Assembly: GCF_900184995.1 (NCBI RefSeq)
Contig: NZ_LT860099.1
Coordinates: 2,422,332 to 2,486,331, forward strand
From: Konateibacter massiliensis
Lineage (GTDB): Bacteria; Bacillota; Clostridia; Lachnospirales; Lachnospiraceae
Direction: 5' to 3'
DNA: 64,000 nt
In this document: positions 56,380-64,000 of the stretch, piece by piece
How positions within the stretch are numbered: position 1 is the first letter of the stretch
Layout: every line of letters starts with the position of its first letter
The notes under the pieces: model-generated
Told to the model about the DNA's origin: nothing
The model's input: only the letters and a program-made list of their open reading frames with translations
The model's database searches: none
Position numbers and translations under genes: made by a program

Positions 56380-58044
56380 TTATCTATGAGCCTCAAACAG
56401 CTTTTTCACAACATCATATGCCATTTTCGGTCTTCTGTACTCGTCCACAACGCCCTTGTTGTTATGGCATCTTGCCCTCGTTGTAAACCATTCTCCCTCC
56501 TCGGTTACTCTGCAATCTGCAAACTGCCAGATAAAAACTCCTGATATATTCTCATCGTTCATATATACCATCAGATTTTCTTCTATAATATCGGACTGTC
56601 TTTCTTCACTCCATTTACATCTGGAACGGTCGCGGTAGCCGTAGATAGCGGCAGCACCTAATTCGCTGACGATAATCGGCTTACCCTCACCGCCGGATGC
56701 CTTAATCCACTCAATTTCCTCGTCATTCGTCTCCTTGACCGGAACATCCTTGTACCAGCCGGAATACATATTAAAGGAGACGATATCCGGTAAATCAAGA
56801 CAGATATCAGTCAGATGGCGGCAGGTTGCAGATGTTGTCGGGCGCGATACATCAAGCTCCTTAATTTGCTCATACTGCCGTTTATATTTTTCCCTGCCCT
56901 CCTCTGTCTCACTGGCACATTCGTTCAAAATGCCCCATATGATAATACTTGGGTGGTTGTAATGATTTTCTATCATTTCTCTGATACAGTCTTCGCACTG
57001 CTTATCAAAATTCGGATTTAACATGTCCTCAAGGACAAGTCCTCTCGCATGGTTTTCCTCCCAGACAAGAATTCCCCGCTCATCGCACAAATCCAAAAAT
57101 CTTTCATCATTTGGATAGTGGCATGTTCTCAGCGCATTTACTCCCATGTCCTGCATAATATCCATATCCTGAACCATCAACTGAAGCGGAATCGCACATC
57201 CCACGACTGCGTAGTCCTCGTGACGGTTAAAGCCCTTTAAAAATACAGCTTCACCGTTTACCTGTATTTTCTTGCCTTCCACCTTCACTGTTCTGAAACC
57301 GACACGTTCAATCAAATCGTCAGTCGGCTCTTCGTTCCTATACAGTATCGTATTTAACTCATAGAGCTTTGGATTCTGATTCGACCATGCCGTAACATTT
57401 GGAAATTGCTGCTTTATTGAAACCGTTACCTCTGTCTCACCTAAAACTTCAATATCATCCAAAATCATCTTATGCCCGTTCAGGGTACTCTCCAGCCTGA
57501 CCTTTGCTGCTTCATCGGAACAATTGTGCAGCGTCGCCTCTAACTGTCCAGCCCAGATGCCGTCCTCCATATATGGTGTAAAATGAATATTCTTAATATA
57601 AATATCAGATATTCTTTCCATAGAAACAGGTCTTGTGATACCGCCGTAGGTGTAATAATCATTCGGAAGGTGAAGTGCCGAGTGCTCGCCAAAGCTGTTA
57701 TCCACAAGCACCTTAATCTCATGCTCCCCTTTTTTAACCCGTTTTATAACTGTACTAAACGGCGTAAATGCATTATAATGATGGGCTACATGCTCGCCGT
57801 CGAAATAGACATCCGCGGTGTGGCTTACCCCCTTAAATTCCAGTCTGACTGCCGAGGTATCCTCAACATATATTTTTTTACTGTAAATTCCTCTTCCTCT
57901 GTAAGTGTAAAAATCAGGGTGCTGCTCCCAACAGCCCGGCACAGGCATTTGATAGCAGGCTTCCTTGCCCTCCGGCGAAAAGTCCCACATTCCGTCTAAT
58001 TCCTTATACCTTCTGATGTAGTGCTGCTCAAATAATCGTATCAT
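56380..58044 (-). CDS. uidA: Beta-glucuronidase (GH2)
   Basis: A 554-residue cytoplasmic GH2 enzyme. The sugar-binding jelly roll (about 1-170), immunoglobulin-like domain (about 175-270) and barrel are in order. The barrel has FNRHEDYAVVG, TCHYPNDERFLDLCDERGIL, acid/base IIIWGILNECASE and nucleophile PIIVSELGAAAIYG. Near the end, HNNKGVVDEYRRPK aligns with the NxK motif (NKKG in E. coli GusA) that reads the glucuronate carboxylate, so glucuronidase rather than galactosidase is favoured. It is shorter than E. coli GusA (603). The ATG after GGAGAAGG is used. A divergent AraC gene is the likely regulator. Confidence 0.85.
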   Translation of the reverse strand: MIRLFEQHYIRRYKELDGMWDFSPEGKEACYQMPVPGCWEQHPDFYTYRGRGIYSKKIYVEDTSAVRLEFKGVSHTADVYFDGEHVAHHYNAFTPFSTVIKRVKKGEHEIKVLVDNSFGEHSALHLPNDYYTYGGITRPVSMERISDIYIKNIHFTPYMEDGIWAGQLEATLHNCSDEAAKVRLESTLNGHKMILDDIEVLGETEVTVSIKQQFPNVTAWSNQNPKLYELNTILYRNEEPTDDLIERVGFRTVKVEGKKIQVNGEAVFLKGFNRHEDYAVVGCAIPLQLMVQDMDIMQDMGVNALRTCHYPNDERFLDLCDERGILVWEENHARGLVLEDMLNPNFDKQCEDCIREMIENHYNHPSIIIWGILNECASETEEGREKYKRQYEQIKELDVSRPTTSATCRHLTDICLDLPDIVSFNMYSGWYKDVPVKETNDEEIEWIKASGGEGKPIIVSELGAAAIYGYRDRSRCKWSEERQSDIIEENLMVYMNDENISGVFIWQFADCRVTEEGEWFTTRARCHNNKGVVDEYRRPKMAYDVVKKLFEAHR

Positions 58045-58192
58045 TTGCTTCCTTCTCCTTTCAAAAAATGCGTTAGCTTAGTTTTCTTCATTACGGTTTA
58101 GTTGATAATTTATAGTATATCTGTTGACAGATTCCACTTCAATGTTATATCCTAGTCAATAACTGATATATCCTAGCCTAAGGAGGGTTTCT

Positions 58193-58969
58193 GTGGAGCT
58201 GATCAAAATAGGAAGTAACGGGACGCACAGCCGAGGTTTTAAAGTATCCAGACCAAACGGTTATCCTTATTACTTATTTTTACTTATAAAAACACCTGCA
58301 TTGTTTACGATTGGTGACAAGATAGTGGAAGCTGAGCCGAATTCCGTCATTGTTTATGATATAAATTTCCCTCATTATTATTCCTCTTGTAACACTGTTT
58401 ATATAAATGACTGGATACATTTCCGGGCAGAAAACGAAGCTGATTATTTCGAGTCACTGAACATTCCTCTCAATCAAGTTATCAAGCTTCGGGACGACTC
58501 TGTTATCTGCGAACTGATAAGGCTTATGTCAAATGAGTTTTATTCCGTCAACACAAACAGAATCGAAACGACAAATCTGCTTTTGCGGACCATGTTTGTC
58601 AAGCTCAGCGAGGTGATTGGCACCGATACATCAAAAATTCATGCCAACCTCCACTACAATGAGCTGGTCAGTCTGCGAAAGGAGATATACAGTAACCCGC
58701 AGATGCAGTGGAGCGTGGATATGCTGGCGGACAGGCTGTCCCTCTGTGATACTTATCTGCAAAAAATATATAAACAGACTTTCGGCGTCTCGTGTATGGC
58801 AGATGTGATTGCCTGTAAAATCAGCTATGCAAAGGATATTTTATCAAAGACAAATATGCCGGTTTGTGAGGTGGCACAGGAGTGCGGATATAAGAATGAT
58901 GTGCACTTTATGAGACAGTTTAAAAAGTATGTGGGAGTTACGCCTTCCCAGTATCGGAGGGAATTATAG
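58193..58969 (+). CDS. AraC family regulator
   Basis: A 258-residue regulator with an N-terminal cupin-type sensor (about 1-140) and a C-terminal AraC domain (about 165-258, WSVDMLADRLSLCDTYLQKI and VCEVAQECGYKNDVHFMRQF). It starts with GTG after AAGGAGG. Divergently transcribed from the beta-glucuronidase gene, 148 bases apart, so probably its activator. Confidence 0.88.
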   Translation: MELIKIGSNGTHSRGFKVSRPNGYPYYLFLLIKTPALFTIGDKIVEAEPNSVIVYDINFPHYYSSCNTVYINDWIHFRAENEADYFESLNIPLNQVIKLRDDSVICELIRLMSNEFYSVNTNRIETTNLLLRTMFVKLSEVIGTDTSKIHANLHYNELVSLRKEIYSNPQMQWSVDMLADRLSLCDTYLQKIYKQTFGVSCMADVIACKISYAKDILSKTNMPVCEVAQECGYKNDVHFMRQFKKYVGVTPSQYRREL

Positions 58970-58994
58970 GTATTTATATATTCAATAACTGATA

Positions 58995-59039
58995 AAACCA
59001 GAGATGAAATTCCTATTCCCGGAATTTCATCTCTGGTTT
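58995..59039. terminator. Bidirectional terminator between AraC and PTS genes
   Basis: Perfect 19-pair stem (58995-59013 with 59021-59039) between convergent genes, with A-rich and T-rich flanks. Confidence 0.85.
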
Positions 59040-59060
59040 CTAACATACTTTACTACTTAT

Positions 59061-60530
59061 TTATCTGTATAACTTTTTAAATTCGTCTGATACAAACTGT
59101 ACTTTCGTTCCAATAATTACCTGTACAGATGTCTTACTTGGACGAATAACTCCTGCAACTCCTGCCGATTTGATTTTCTTTTCATCTACTAAGGTATAAT
59201 CCTTAACTTCCAGGCGAAGTCTTGTAATACAGTTATCTGCACTTGCAACGTTGTCTTTTCCTCCAACGCCTTCCAAAATAATTTCTGCAATCTTAGTGTA
59301 ATCATTGTTTGAAAGTTCTATCTTGCTCTCATCTTTATCATCATCATCTTCACGTCCCGGTGTCTTTAAGTCAAATTTTACAATTGCAAATCGGAACACC
59401 ACGTAGAAGACAACAAAAGCTGCAATTCCAAGAGGAATAATCATCCATGTATTCTGTGCTGCCGGAAGTGTTGATGAGAATAATAAATCTGTTGCCCCTG
59501 CTGAAAAGGAAAACCCTGCACGGAAGCCTACCAAAGCCGTAATAACTGTGAAAATACCATATAGTAATGCATAAATCAGATAAAGACTAGGAGCAAGGAA
59601 CATAAAGGCAAACTCGAATGGCTCTGTTACACCACTAACCATAGCACTTACTGCTGCAGAAGCGACAAGACCAATCGCAATTTTTTTCTTATTGCTCTTT
59701 GCTGTATGAATCATAGCAAGAGCCGCACCCGGAATACCAAACATCATACATGGGAAAAAGCCGGACATGTACATACCAAGACTCCATGAAACATCTGCTG
59801 AAGTATCACCTGCCCAGAAATGTGACAAGTCACCAAGACCAATAGTATCAAACCAGAATACGTTGTTTAAGGCATGGTGAAGACCAGTTGGAATTAACAG
59901 ACGGTTTAAGAATACATAAATACCTGCGCCTACTGCATCCAATCCAACGATTGATTTTCCAATGAAAATCAGTACTCCAAATACCACCGGCCAGATAAAC
60001 AGAAGCACTGCCGATGCAAGTATGGAAACCATACCTGAAACAATTGCCACACAACGTTTGCCACTGAAGAATGACAGCCAATCTGGCAGCTTTGTGCCTT
60101 TAAACTTGTTGTAACAACTTGCACCAATAATACCGGAAAGAATACCGATAAATGGATTCTTAATTTTGTCAAATGCCAATGTCTTATCAATATTATCTGC
60201 GATAGCCGGCATAAGCGTCGTAACCACTCCCGTGGAAAGCAACGTTGTAATCATCAGCCAAGATGCCAAAGCGGCAAGACCTGCTGTACCGTCATTGTCG
60301 TCAGCCATTCCAACACCGACACCAATAGCAAACAGAATCGCCATATTATCAATTAAAGCTCCTCCTGCCTTTACCAAGAAAAATCCTATGTACCCCGCAA
60401 CACCTGTGATGTCACCCCCCTGCATAGTAGCCGGGCAAAGTGCATAGCCGATACCCATTAAAATACCACAAATAGGTAGTACTGCCACTGGGAGCATTAA
60501 TGCTTTCCCTAATTTTTGAAGATACTTCAT
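59061..60530 (-). CDS. PTS permease EIICB, N-acetylglucosamine/glucose type
   Basis: A 489-residue permease: an EIIC membrane domain (about 1-380) with LIPTGLHHALNNVFWFDTIG, GDLSHFWAGD and VTEPFEFAFMFLAPSLY that fit the NagE/PtsG group, an acidic linker (REDDDDKDES) and a C-terminal EIIB domain with the phospho-Cys in SADNCITRLRLEV near residue 432. No EIIA is attached, so a separate EIIA (Crr-like) must serve it. N-acetylglucosamine is more likely than glucose from the GLHHALN region; this is inference. Encoded after a BglG-type antiterminator. Confidence 0.88.
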   Translation of the reverse strand: MKYLQKLGKALMLPVAVLPICGILMGIGYALCPATMQGGDITGVAGYIGFFLVKAGGALIDNMAILFAIGVGVGMADDNDGTAGLAALASWLMITTLLSTGVVTTLMPAIADNIDKTLAFDKIKNPFIGILSGIIGASCYNKFKGTKLPDWLSFFSGKRCVAIVSGMVSILASAVLLFIWPVVFGVLIFIGKSIVGLDAVGAGIYVFLNRLLIPTGLHHALNNVFWFDTIGLGDLSHFWAGDTSADVSWSLGMYMSGFFPCMMFGIPGAALAMIHTAKSNKKKIAIGLVASAAVSAMVSGVTEPFEFAFMFLAPSLYLIYALLYGIFTVITALVGFRAGFSFSAGATDLLFSSTLPAAQNTWMIIPLGIAAFVVFYVVFRFAIVKFDLKTPGREDDDDKDESKIELSNNDYTKIAEIILEGVGGKDNVASADNCITRLRLEVKDYTLVDEKKIKSAGVAGVIRPSKTSVQVIIGTKVQFVSDEFKKLYR

Positions 60531-60648
60531 AACTTACTTCCTCCTTAATCTTTTTCTTTTTTTATTTTATACCGGAAACCCGGTTAAAATACGAAATTAT
60601 TTTTGACAAAAGTCAATAAGGTTTCGTCTAGTTGCGCAATTTTACCCC

Positions 60649-61494
60649 TTAATTACTCTTTTCGTCTTTCATGACACATCTTCTAATGTGAATAAGAAGA
60701 TAAAGTTCTTCCCCTTCTGTCAGTTTTGTTTCATAACGTTTCTCAATATAATCCTTAATCCGTTTGCTGCAGGCATACTCCCTAGGATATTTCTGCCGCA
60801 AAACTTCCCCCAACTCCTCCTCGCTTTCTTCTAGCATTTCACAACTTGCAATGCGTCTTACCAAGAATTTTAAGTGCGCCACAAATCTCTCATAATGCAT
60901 GGAGTGTGTATCTAATGCCTCGCCAAACTCGCTTTTTACAATCTCAAGTCCATTTTGAAGCATATCGGTTATCGCATAGACATCATGCGTTGTTGTGTCG
61001 TAGATGGCATTGACAAAATGCAGTGCGATAAAGCCCGCCTCATCCTCTGAAAAATAAATGTTTAACCGCTCCGCTAAAATTCGAAGCGCATACTCTCCCA
61101 CGAGATACTCCCTGCTATAATATTGGCGAATTTCTCCCAACAACGCATTTGTAAGGACTATCCCCTGACGATGCCGCTCAATCGCAAAATTAATATGATC
61201 GGTCAGCGCGACGTAAATACTTTGATTTAACTTCATCTTACACTCATTTTTGGCATAGGAAATAATGTCAGCAGATATCTCCATGTGCTCTAATGGCATA
61301 TTTGAAAGCATCTTCTGAAACTGCATTGAAAGCGCACTGTTTTCAATATAAAATATTTTTTCAATTTTCTCTTCATCAATCACGTCACCATGTTTTGCCT
61401 TAAAACCGATGCCACATCCCATTAGAACGACTTCATGCTTCTTCTCATCAAAGGCTGAGATCACATTGTTATTGATTACTTTTTTAATTTTCAT
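60649..61494 (-). CDS. BglG/LicT family transcriptional antiterminator (second copy)
   Basis: A 281-residue protein with CAT domain (MKIKKVINNNVISAFDEKKH) and two PRDs (VALTDHINFAIERHRQGIVL and FIALHFVNAIYD; MHYERFVAHLKFLVRRI). It is upstream of the EIICB gene by 118 bases and downstream of its own RAT/terminator, so it should control that PTS. It is clearly related to the bglG product at 55291-56136 but diverged. The gap to the PTS gene holds a TTGAC-TTTT-GTCAA palindrome and may include another promoter. Confidence 0.94.
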   Translation of the reverse strand: MKIKKVINNNVISAFDEKKHEVVLMGCGIGFKAKHGDVIDEEKIEKIFYIENSALSMQFQKMLSNMPLEHMEISADIISYAKNECKMKLNQSIYVALTDHINFAIERHRQGIVLTNALLGEIRQYYSREYLVGEYALRILAERLNIYFSEDEAGFIALHFVNAIYDTTTHDVYAITDMLQNGLEIVKSEFGEALDTHSMHYERFVAHLKFLVRRIASCEMLEESEEELGEVLRQKYPREYACSKRIKDYIEKRYETKLTEGEELYLLIHIRRCVMKDEKSN

Positions 61495-61510
61495 ATTCTT
61501 TTATCCCCAA

Positions 61511-61589
61511 AAAAAGGCAAGACCAAATTCCACGATATCCTGTTGGAAATCGCAAAATTTAGTCTTGCCTGCCTCACCAGTAACAATCC
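61511..61589 (-). promoter_or_regulatory. RAT antiterminator site with overlapping terminator upstream of bglG-type gene
   Basis: On the minus strand from 61589: GGATTGTTACTGGTGAGGCA then GGCAAGACTAAA, nearly the LicT/SacY-type RAT consensus. It overlaps a strong terminator stem (AGGCAAGACTAAATT at 61570-61556 with its complement 61530-61516) ending in a T-run at 61516-61508. Confidence 0.9.
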
Positions 61590-61616
61590 AAAGCTATATC
61601 TTCGTTTATACGCTTT

Positions 61617-61645
61617 ATCTTATTCTATTTTGTACTATTTGTCAA
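61617..61645 (-). promoter_or_regulatory. Promoter of antiterminator/EIICB operon
   Basis: TTGACA (61645-61640) and TAAGAT (61622-61617) on the minus strand, spacer 17 bases, 28 bases before the RAT. Confidence 0.75.
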
Positions 61646-61747
61646 TATACTATCTACCCAGAAAAGTATCTTTGTATATTTTCACTATATTCCATATCCA
61701 TTTTTCATCAGATTAACCATTAAAATATAATTGAGAAAATGAAATAC

Positions 61748-63862
61748 TTATACCTCGAAGATTAAATCTCCATAGGATGGCATTGGCCATAAGTCCTTGT
61801 CTACAAGCATTTCCAGTTTATCAACCGGAGCTCTAAGCTCATCCATAGCTGCCTTTACTTCATCTCTAAAGAATGCCGCCTGCTCTTTTGCTTCTTCTAT
61901 CTCTGCTGCTTTTTCTGTTATATCTACCAGTTTAGACAATGCTACCTTGGTGTCGGAAAGCAATGCGGAGGTTTCTGTCAGCAGCTCTACCTGAACACTT
62001 GTATCCACATCACATGCTGCCTTTACTGCATTGATGGATTTTGCAAGTGCTGTTGTATATTTGATGATCGCCGGAATAATCTGCTTGGAAGCCATGTCAA
62101 TCATTGTTCTCGCTTCAATGTTAATTGACTTTGCATAAGCCTCATATTCAATCTCTGCGCGGGATTCTAGCTCTGGCTTTGTAAATACATGGAATTTCTC
62201 AAAGAGGTTGATTGCCTTTGGTGTTACAAGTGCAGGAATTGCATCCACCATCGTCTTGATGTTAGGAAGGCCTCTTCTCTCTGCCTCCTCTACCCATGCA
62301 TCGGCATATCCATTACCGTTGAATACGATTCTGTGATGATTGGTTGCATACTCTTTAATCAAATCATGTACTGCCATATCAAAATCGTCTGCTTTTTCCA
62401 ATATATCACAAGCATCTGCAAATGCCTCCGCAACAATTGTGTTAAGAACAATGTTCGGGCTTGCAATAGAGTCCGAAGAGCCAACCATACGGAACTCAAA
62501 TTTATTTCCTGTAAACGCAAACGGTGATGTTCTGTTTCTGTCGGTCGCATCCTTTGCCAAATCCGGAAGGCTCTTAACGCCTGTCATCAGCTTGCCGCCC
62601 TGGATACTTCTCTTTGCTTCACCTGTGCTGATAAGCTGTGTCAGTACGTCCTCAAGCTGCTCTCCCAAAAATACGGAAATGATAGCCGGAGGTGCCTCGT
62701 TTGCTCCAAGTCTGTGATCATTTCCTGCATCTGCCGCTGATTCACGAAGCAAGTCTGCGTGAGTATCAACTGCCTTTAAGATACAGGTAAGAACCAATAG
62801 GAACTGGATATTGTCATGCGGAGTCTTTCCAGGATCTAACATATTAACTCCGTTATCGGTTGTCAGTGACCAGTTGTTGTGCTTTCCTGAACCATTTACA
62901 CCTGCAAACGGTTTCTCATGAAGAAGGCAGGTAAGTCCGTGACGGCCTGCAACCTTCTTTAAAGTCTCCATGATAAGCTGATTATGATCAACCGCAATGT
63001 TCGCCTGTGTATAAATCGGTGCCAGCTCATGCTGTGCCGGAGCAACTTCATTATGCTGTGTCTTGGCACTAACACCTAATTTCCACAGCTCTGTGTTTAT
63101 TTCTTTCATATAGGCAGCAATACGTTCCCGAATGCTTCCAAAATAATGGTCTTCCATTTCCTGACCTTTTGGAGGCATCGCACCGAACAAAGTACGTCCT
63201 GTATAAATTAAGTCTTTTCTCTGTAAATATTTCGCTCTGTCTACCAAGAAGTATTCCTGCTCCGGTCCTACGGACGGGGTAACCTTCTTAGCCTCTGTAT
63301 TGCCAAATAATTTGACAAGTCTGAGTGCCTGTTCATTGATTGCTTCCATAGATCTTAAAAGCGGAGTCTTTTTATCAAGCGCTTCGCCTGTATAGGAACA
63401 AAAAGCAGTCGGAATACAAAGTGTCGCTCCAATTGCATCCTGTCTTACAAATGCAGGTGAAGTACAGTCCCAAGCCGTATATCCTCTTGCCTCAAAAGTT
63501 GCTCTCAAACCGCCGGAAGGAAAGGAGGAAGCATCAGGTTCACCTTTAATCAGTTCTTTTCCGGAAAATTCCATAACAACTTTTCCGCCCTTATCCGGAG
63601 CAGAAATGAAGGAATCATGTTTCTCTGCCGTTACACCGGTCAATGGCTGAAACCAGTGTGAATAATGGGTAGCACCTTTTTCTATTGCCCATTCTTTCAT
63701 GGCATGTGCTACTACTTCAGCAGTCACAGGGTCTAAATCTTTTCCCTCTTCAATTGTTTTTTTCAAATCCTTGTAAACTTTCTTCGGTAAACGTTCCTGC
63801 ATTACAGAATCATTAAATACGTTTTCACCGAAAATATCAACAACATTAATTACTTCGCCCAT
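61748..63862 (-). CDS. glnN: Glutamine synthetase type III
   Basis: A 704-residue GSIII, the large dodecameric form, making glutamine from glutamate, ammonia and ATP. Diagnostic segments are [20 protein letters not shown] at the N-terminus, [35 protein letters not shown] with metal-binding Glu residues, [14 protein letters not shown] and [13 protein letters not shown]. The start at 63862 follows AGGA at about ten bases; an in-frame extension upstream overlaps the leader terminator and is rejected. Single gene with a terminator in its leader. Confidence 0.95.
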   Translation of the reverse strand: MGEVINVVDIFGENVFNDSVMQERLPKKVYKDLKKTIEEGKDLDPVTAEVVAHAMKEWAIEKGATHYSHWFQPLTGVTAEKHDSFISAPDKGGKVVMEFSGKELIKGEPDASSFPSGGLRATFEARGYTAWDCTSPAFVRQDAIGATLCIPTAFCSYTGEALDKKTPLLRSMEAINEQALRLVKLFGNTEAKKVTPSVGPEQEYFLVDRAKYLQRKDLIYTGRTLFGAMPPKGQEMEDHYFGSIRERIAAYMKEINTELWKLGVSAKTQHNEVAPAQHELAPIYTQANIAVDHNQLIMETLKKVAGRHGLTCLLHEKPFAGVNGSGKHNNWSLTTDNGVNMLDPGKTPHDNIQFLLVLTCILKAVDTHADLLRESAADAGNDHRLGANEAPPAIISVFLGEQLEDVLTQLISTGEAKRSIQGGKLMTGVKSLPDLAKDATDRNRTSPFAFTGNKFEFRMVGSSDSIASPNIVLNTIVAEAFADACDILEKADDFDMAVHDLIKEYATNHHRIVFNGNGYADAWVEEAERRGLPNIKTMVDAIPALVTPKAINLFEKFHVFTKPELESRAEIEYEAYAKSINIEARTMIDMASKQIIPAIIKYTTALAKSINAVKAACDVDTSVQVELLTETSALLSDTKVALSKLVDITEKAAEIEEAKEQAAFFRDEVKAAMDELRAPVDKLEMLVDKDLWPMPSYGDLIFEV

Positions 63863-63903
63863 GTCTTCCCATTCCTTTCGACTATTAATTTCTAAAAGAG
63901 TAC

Positions 63904-63977
63904 AAAAAAAAGCAAGGCACACCCGTAAACGAACGCCCTTGTTCTCACTCTGACATATATACGGAATATTTATCCGT
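63904..63977 (-). promoter_or_regulatory. Leader terminator (attenuator) of glnN
   Basis: On the minus strand a small hairpin (ACGGA/TCCGT, 63977-63961) precedes a longer stem: CAAGG at 63941-63937 pairs with CCTTG at 63917-63913, with an inner GCGTTCG-TTTA-CGGGTG stem. A T-run follows at 63911-63904, just 42 bases before the glnN start. This arrangement suggests regulated read-through. I do not find the hexanucleotide-loop pattern of ANTAR targets or a glutamine riboswitch with confidence. Confidence 0.6.
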
Positions 63978-64000
63978 CTCTCTATAAAATACAATAAAAT

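Noticed and set aside
63904-63977. ANTAR target (paired hexaloop hairpins) before glnN
   Set aside because: The visible loops are seven and four bases and lack the A1/G4 pattern expected for ANTAR binding.

Overview
The window is a gene-dense, moderately AT-rich stretch of a low-GC Gram-positive chromosome. Its gene content and style fit an anaerobic gut Lachnospiraceae-type Clostridium, which is an inference. Supporting points are the MecA adaptor, the GdpP-L9-DnaB order, the type III glutamine synthetase, the pyruvate formate-lyase cassette, several PTS and ABC sugar systems with AraC, BglG and YesMN-type regulators, and strong GGAGG ribosome binding sites. I see no rRNA, tRNA, CRISPR array, phage or transposase gene.

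Layout. 1-15 kb (all minus strand): the N-terminal part of an SbcD-like nuclease, TrmL, an Lrp/aminotransferase/AIR-synthase-like operon, a VanW protein, a 34-residue membrane peptide, an overlapping run of alpha-galactosidase, radical SAM protein, endonuclease III and DEDD exonuclease, a LytTR/DUF3021 pair, a hydrolase and an uncharacterised two-gene pair. 15-30 kb: a hydrolase and a NUDIX gene (plus strand), exonuclease III, then an L-fucose region. This holds FucU, a sugar ABC importer, a membrane sugar-binding sensor with a YesM/YesN two-component system, L-fucose isomerase and a divergent AraC regulator. L-fuculokinase and aldolase are not in the window.

30-39 kb: nucleotide salvage (dCMP deaminase, Upp), RpiB, TsaC, cell-wall hydrolases, and a Ser/Thr kinase fused to a ParA-like domain next to a second ParA-like protein. 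Both ParA-like domains lack the P-loop lysines. 38-44 kb (plus strand): MecA and an anaerobic redox cassette. The cassette contains DUF1858, a pyruvate formate-lyase split into a catalytic subunit and a separate glycyl-radical domain with a cysteine-bearing glycyl-domain-like small ORF between them, the PFL activase and a 2[4Fe-4S] ferredoxin. 43.7-50.4 kb (minus): a MerR regulator, DnaB, L9, GdpP, a CdaR/PucR regulator and a DUF1801 protein. 50-64 kb: an orphan sugar-ABC ATPase, a beta-glucoside PTS operon and a GlcNAc-type PTS operon, each with its own RAT/terminator antitermination switch, a beta-glucuronidase with a divergent AraC regulator, and glutamine synthetase III behind a leader terminator.

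The strongest points for follow-up are the naturally split pyruvate formate-lyase with its extra small subunit-like ORF (39.8-42.4 kb) and the kinase/pseudo-ParA pair (36.0-38.0 kb). Two four-stem intergenic elements of similar architecture (30.13-30.23 and 44.70-44.81 kb) and a short palindromic repeat found downstream of minus-strand genes are also notable.
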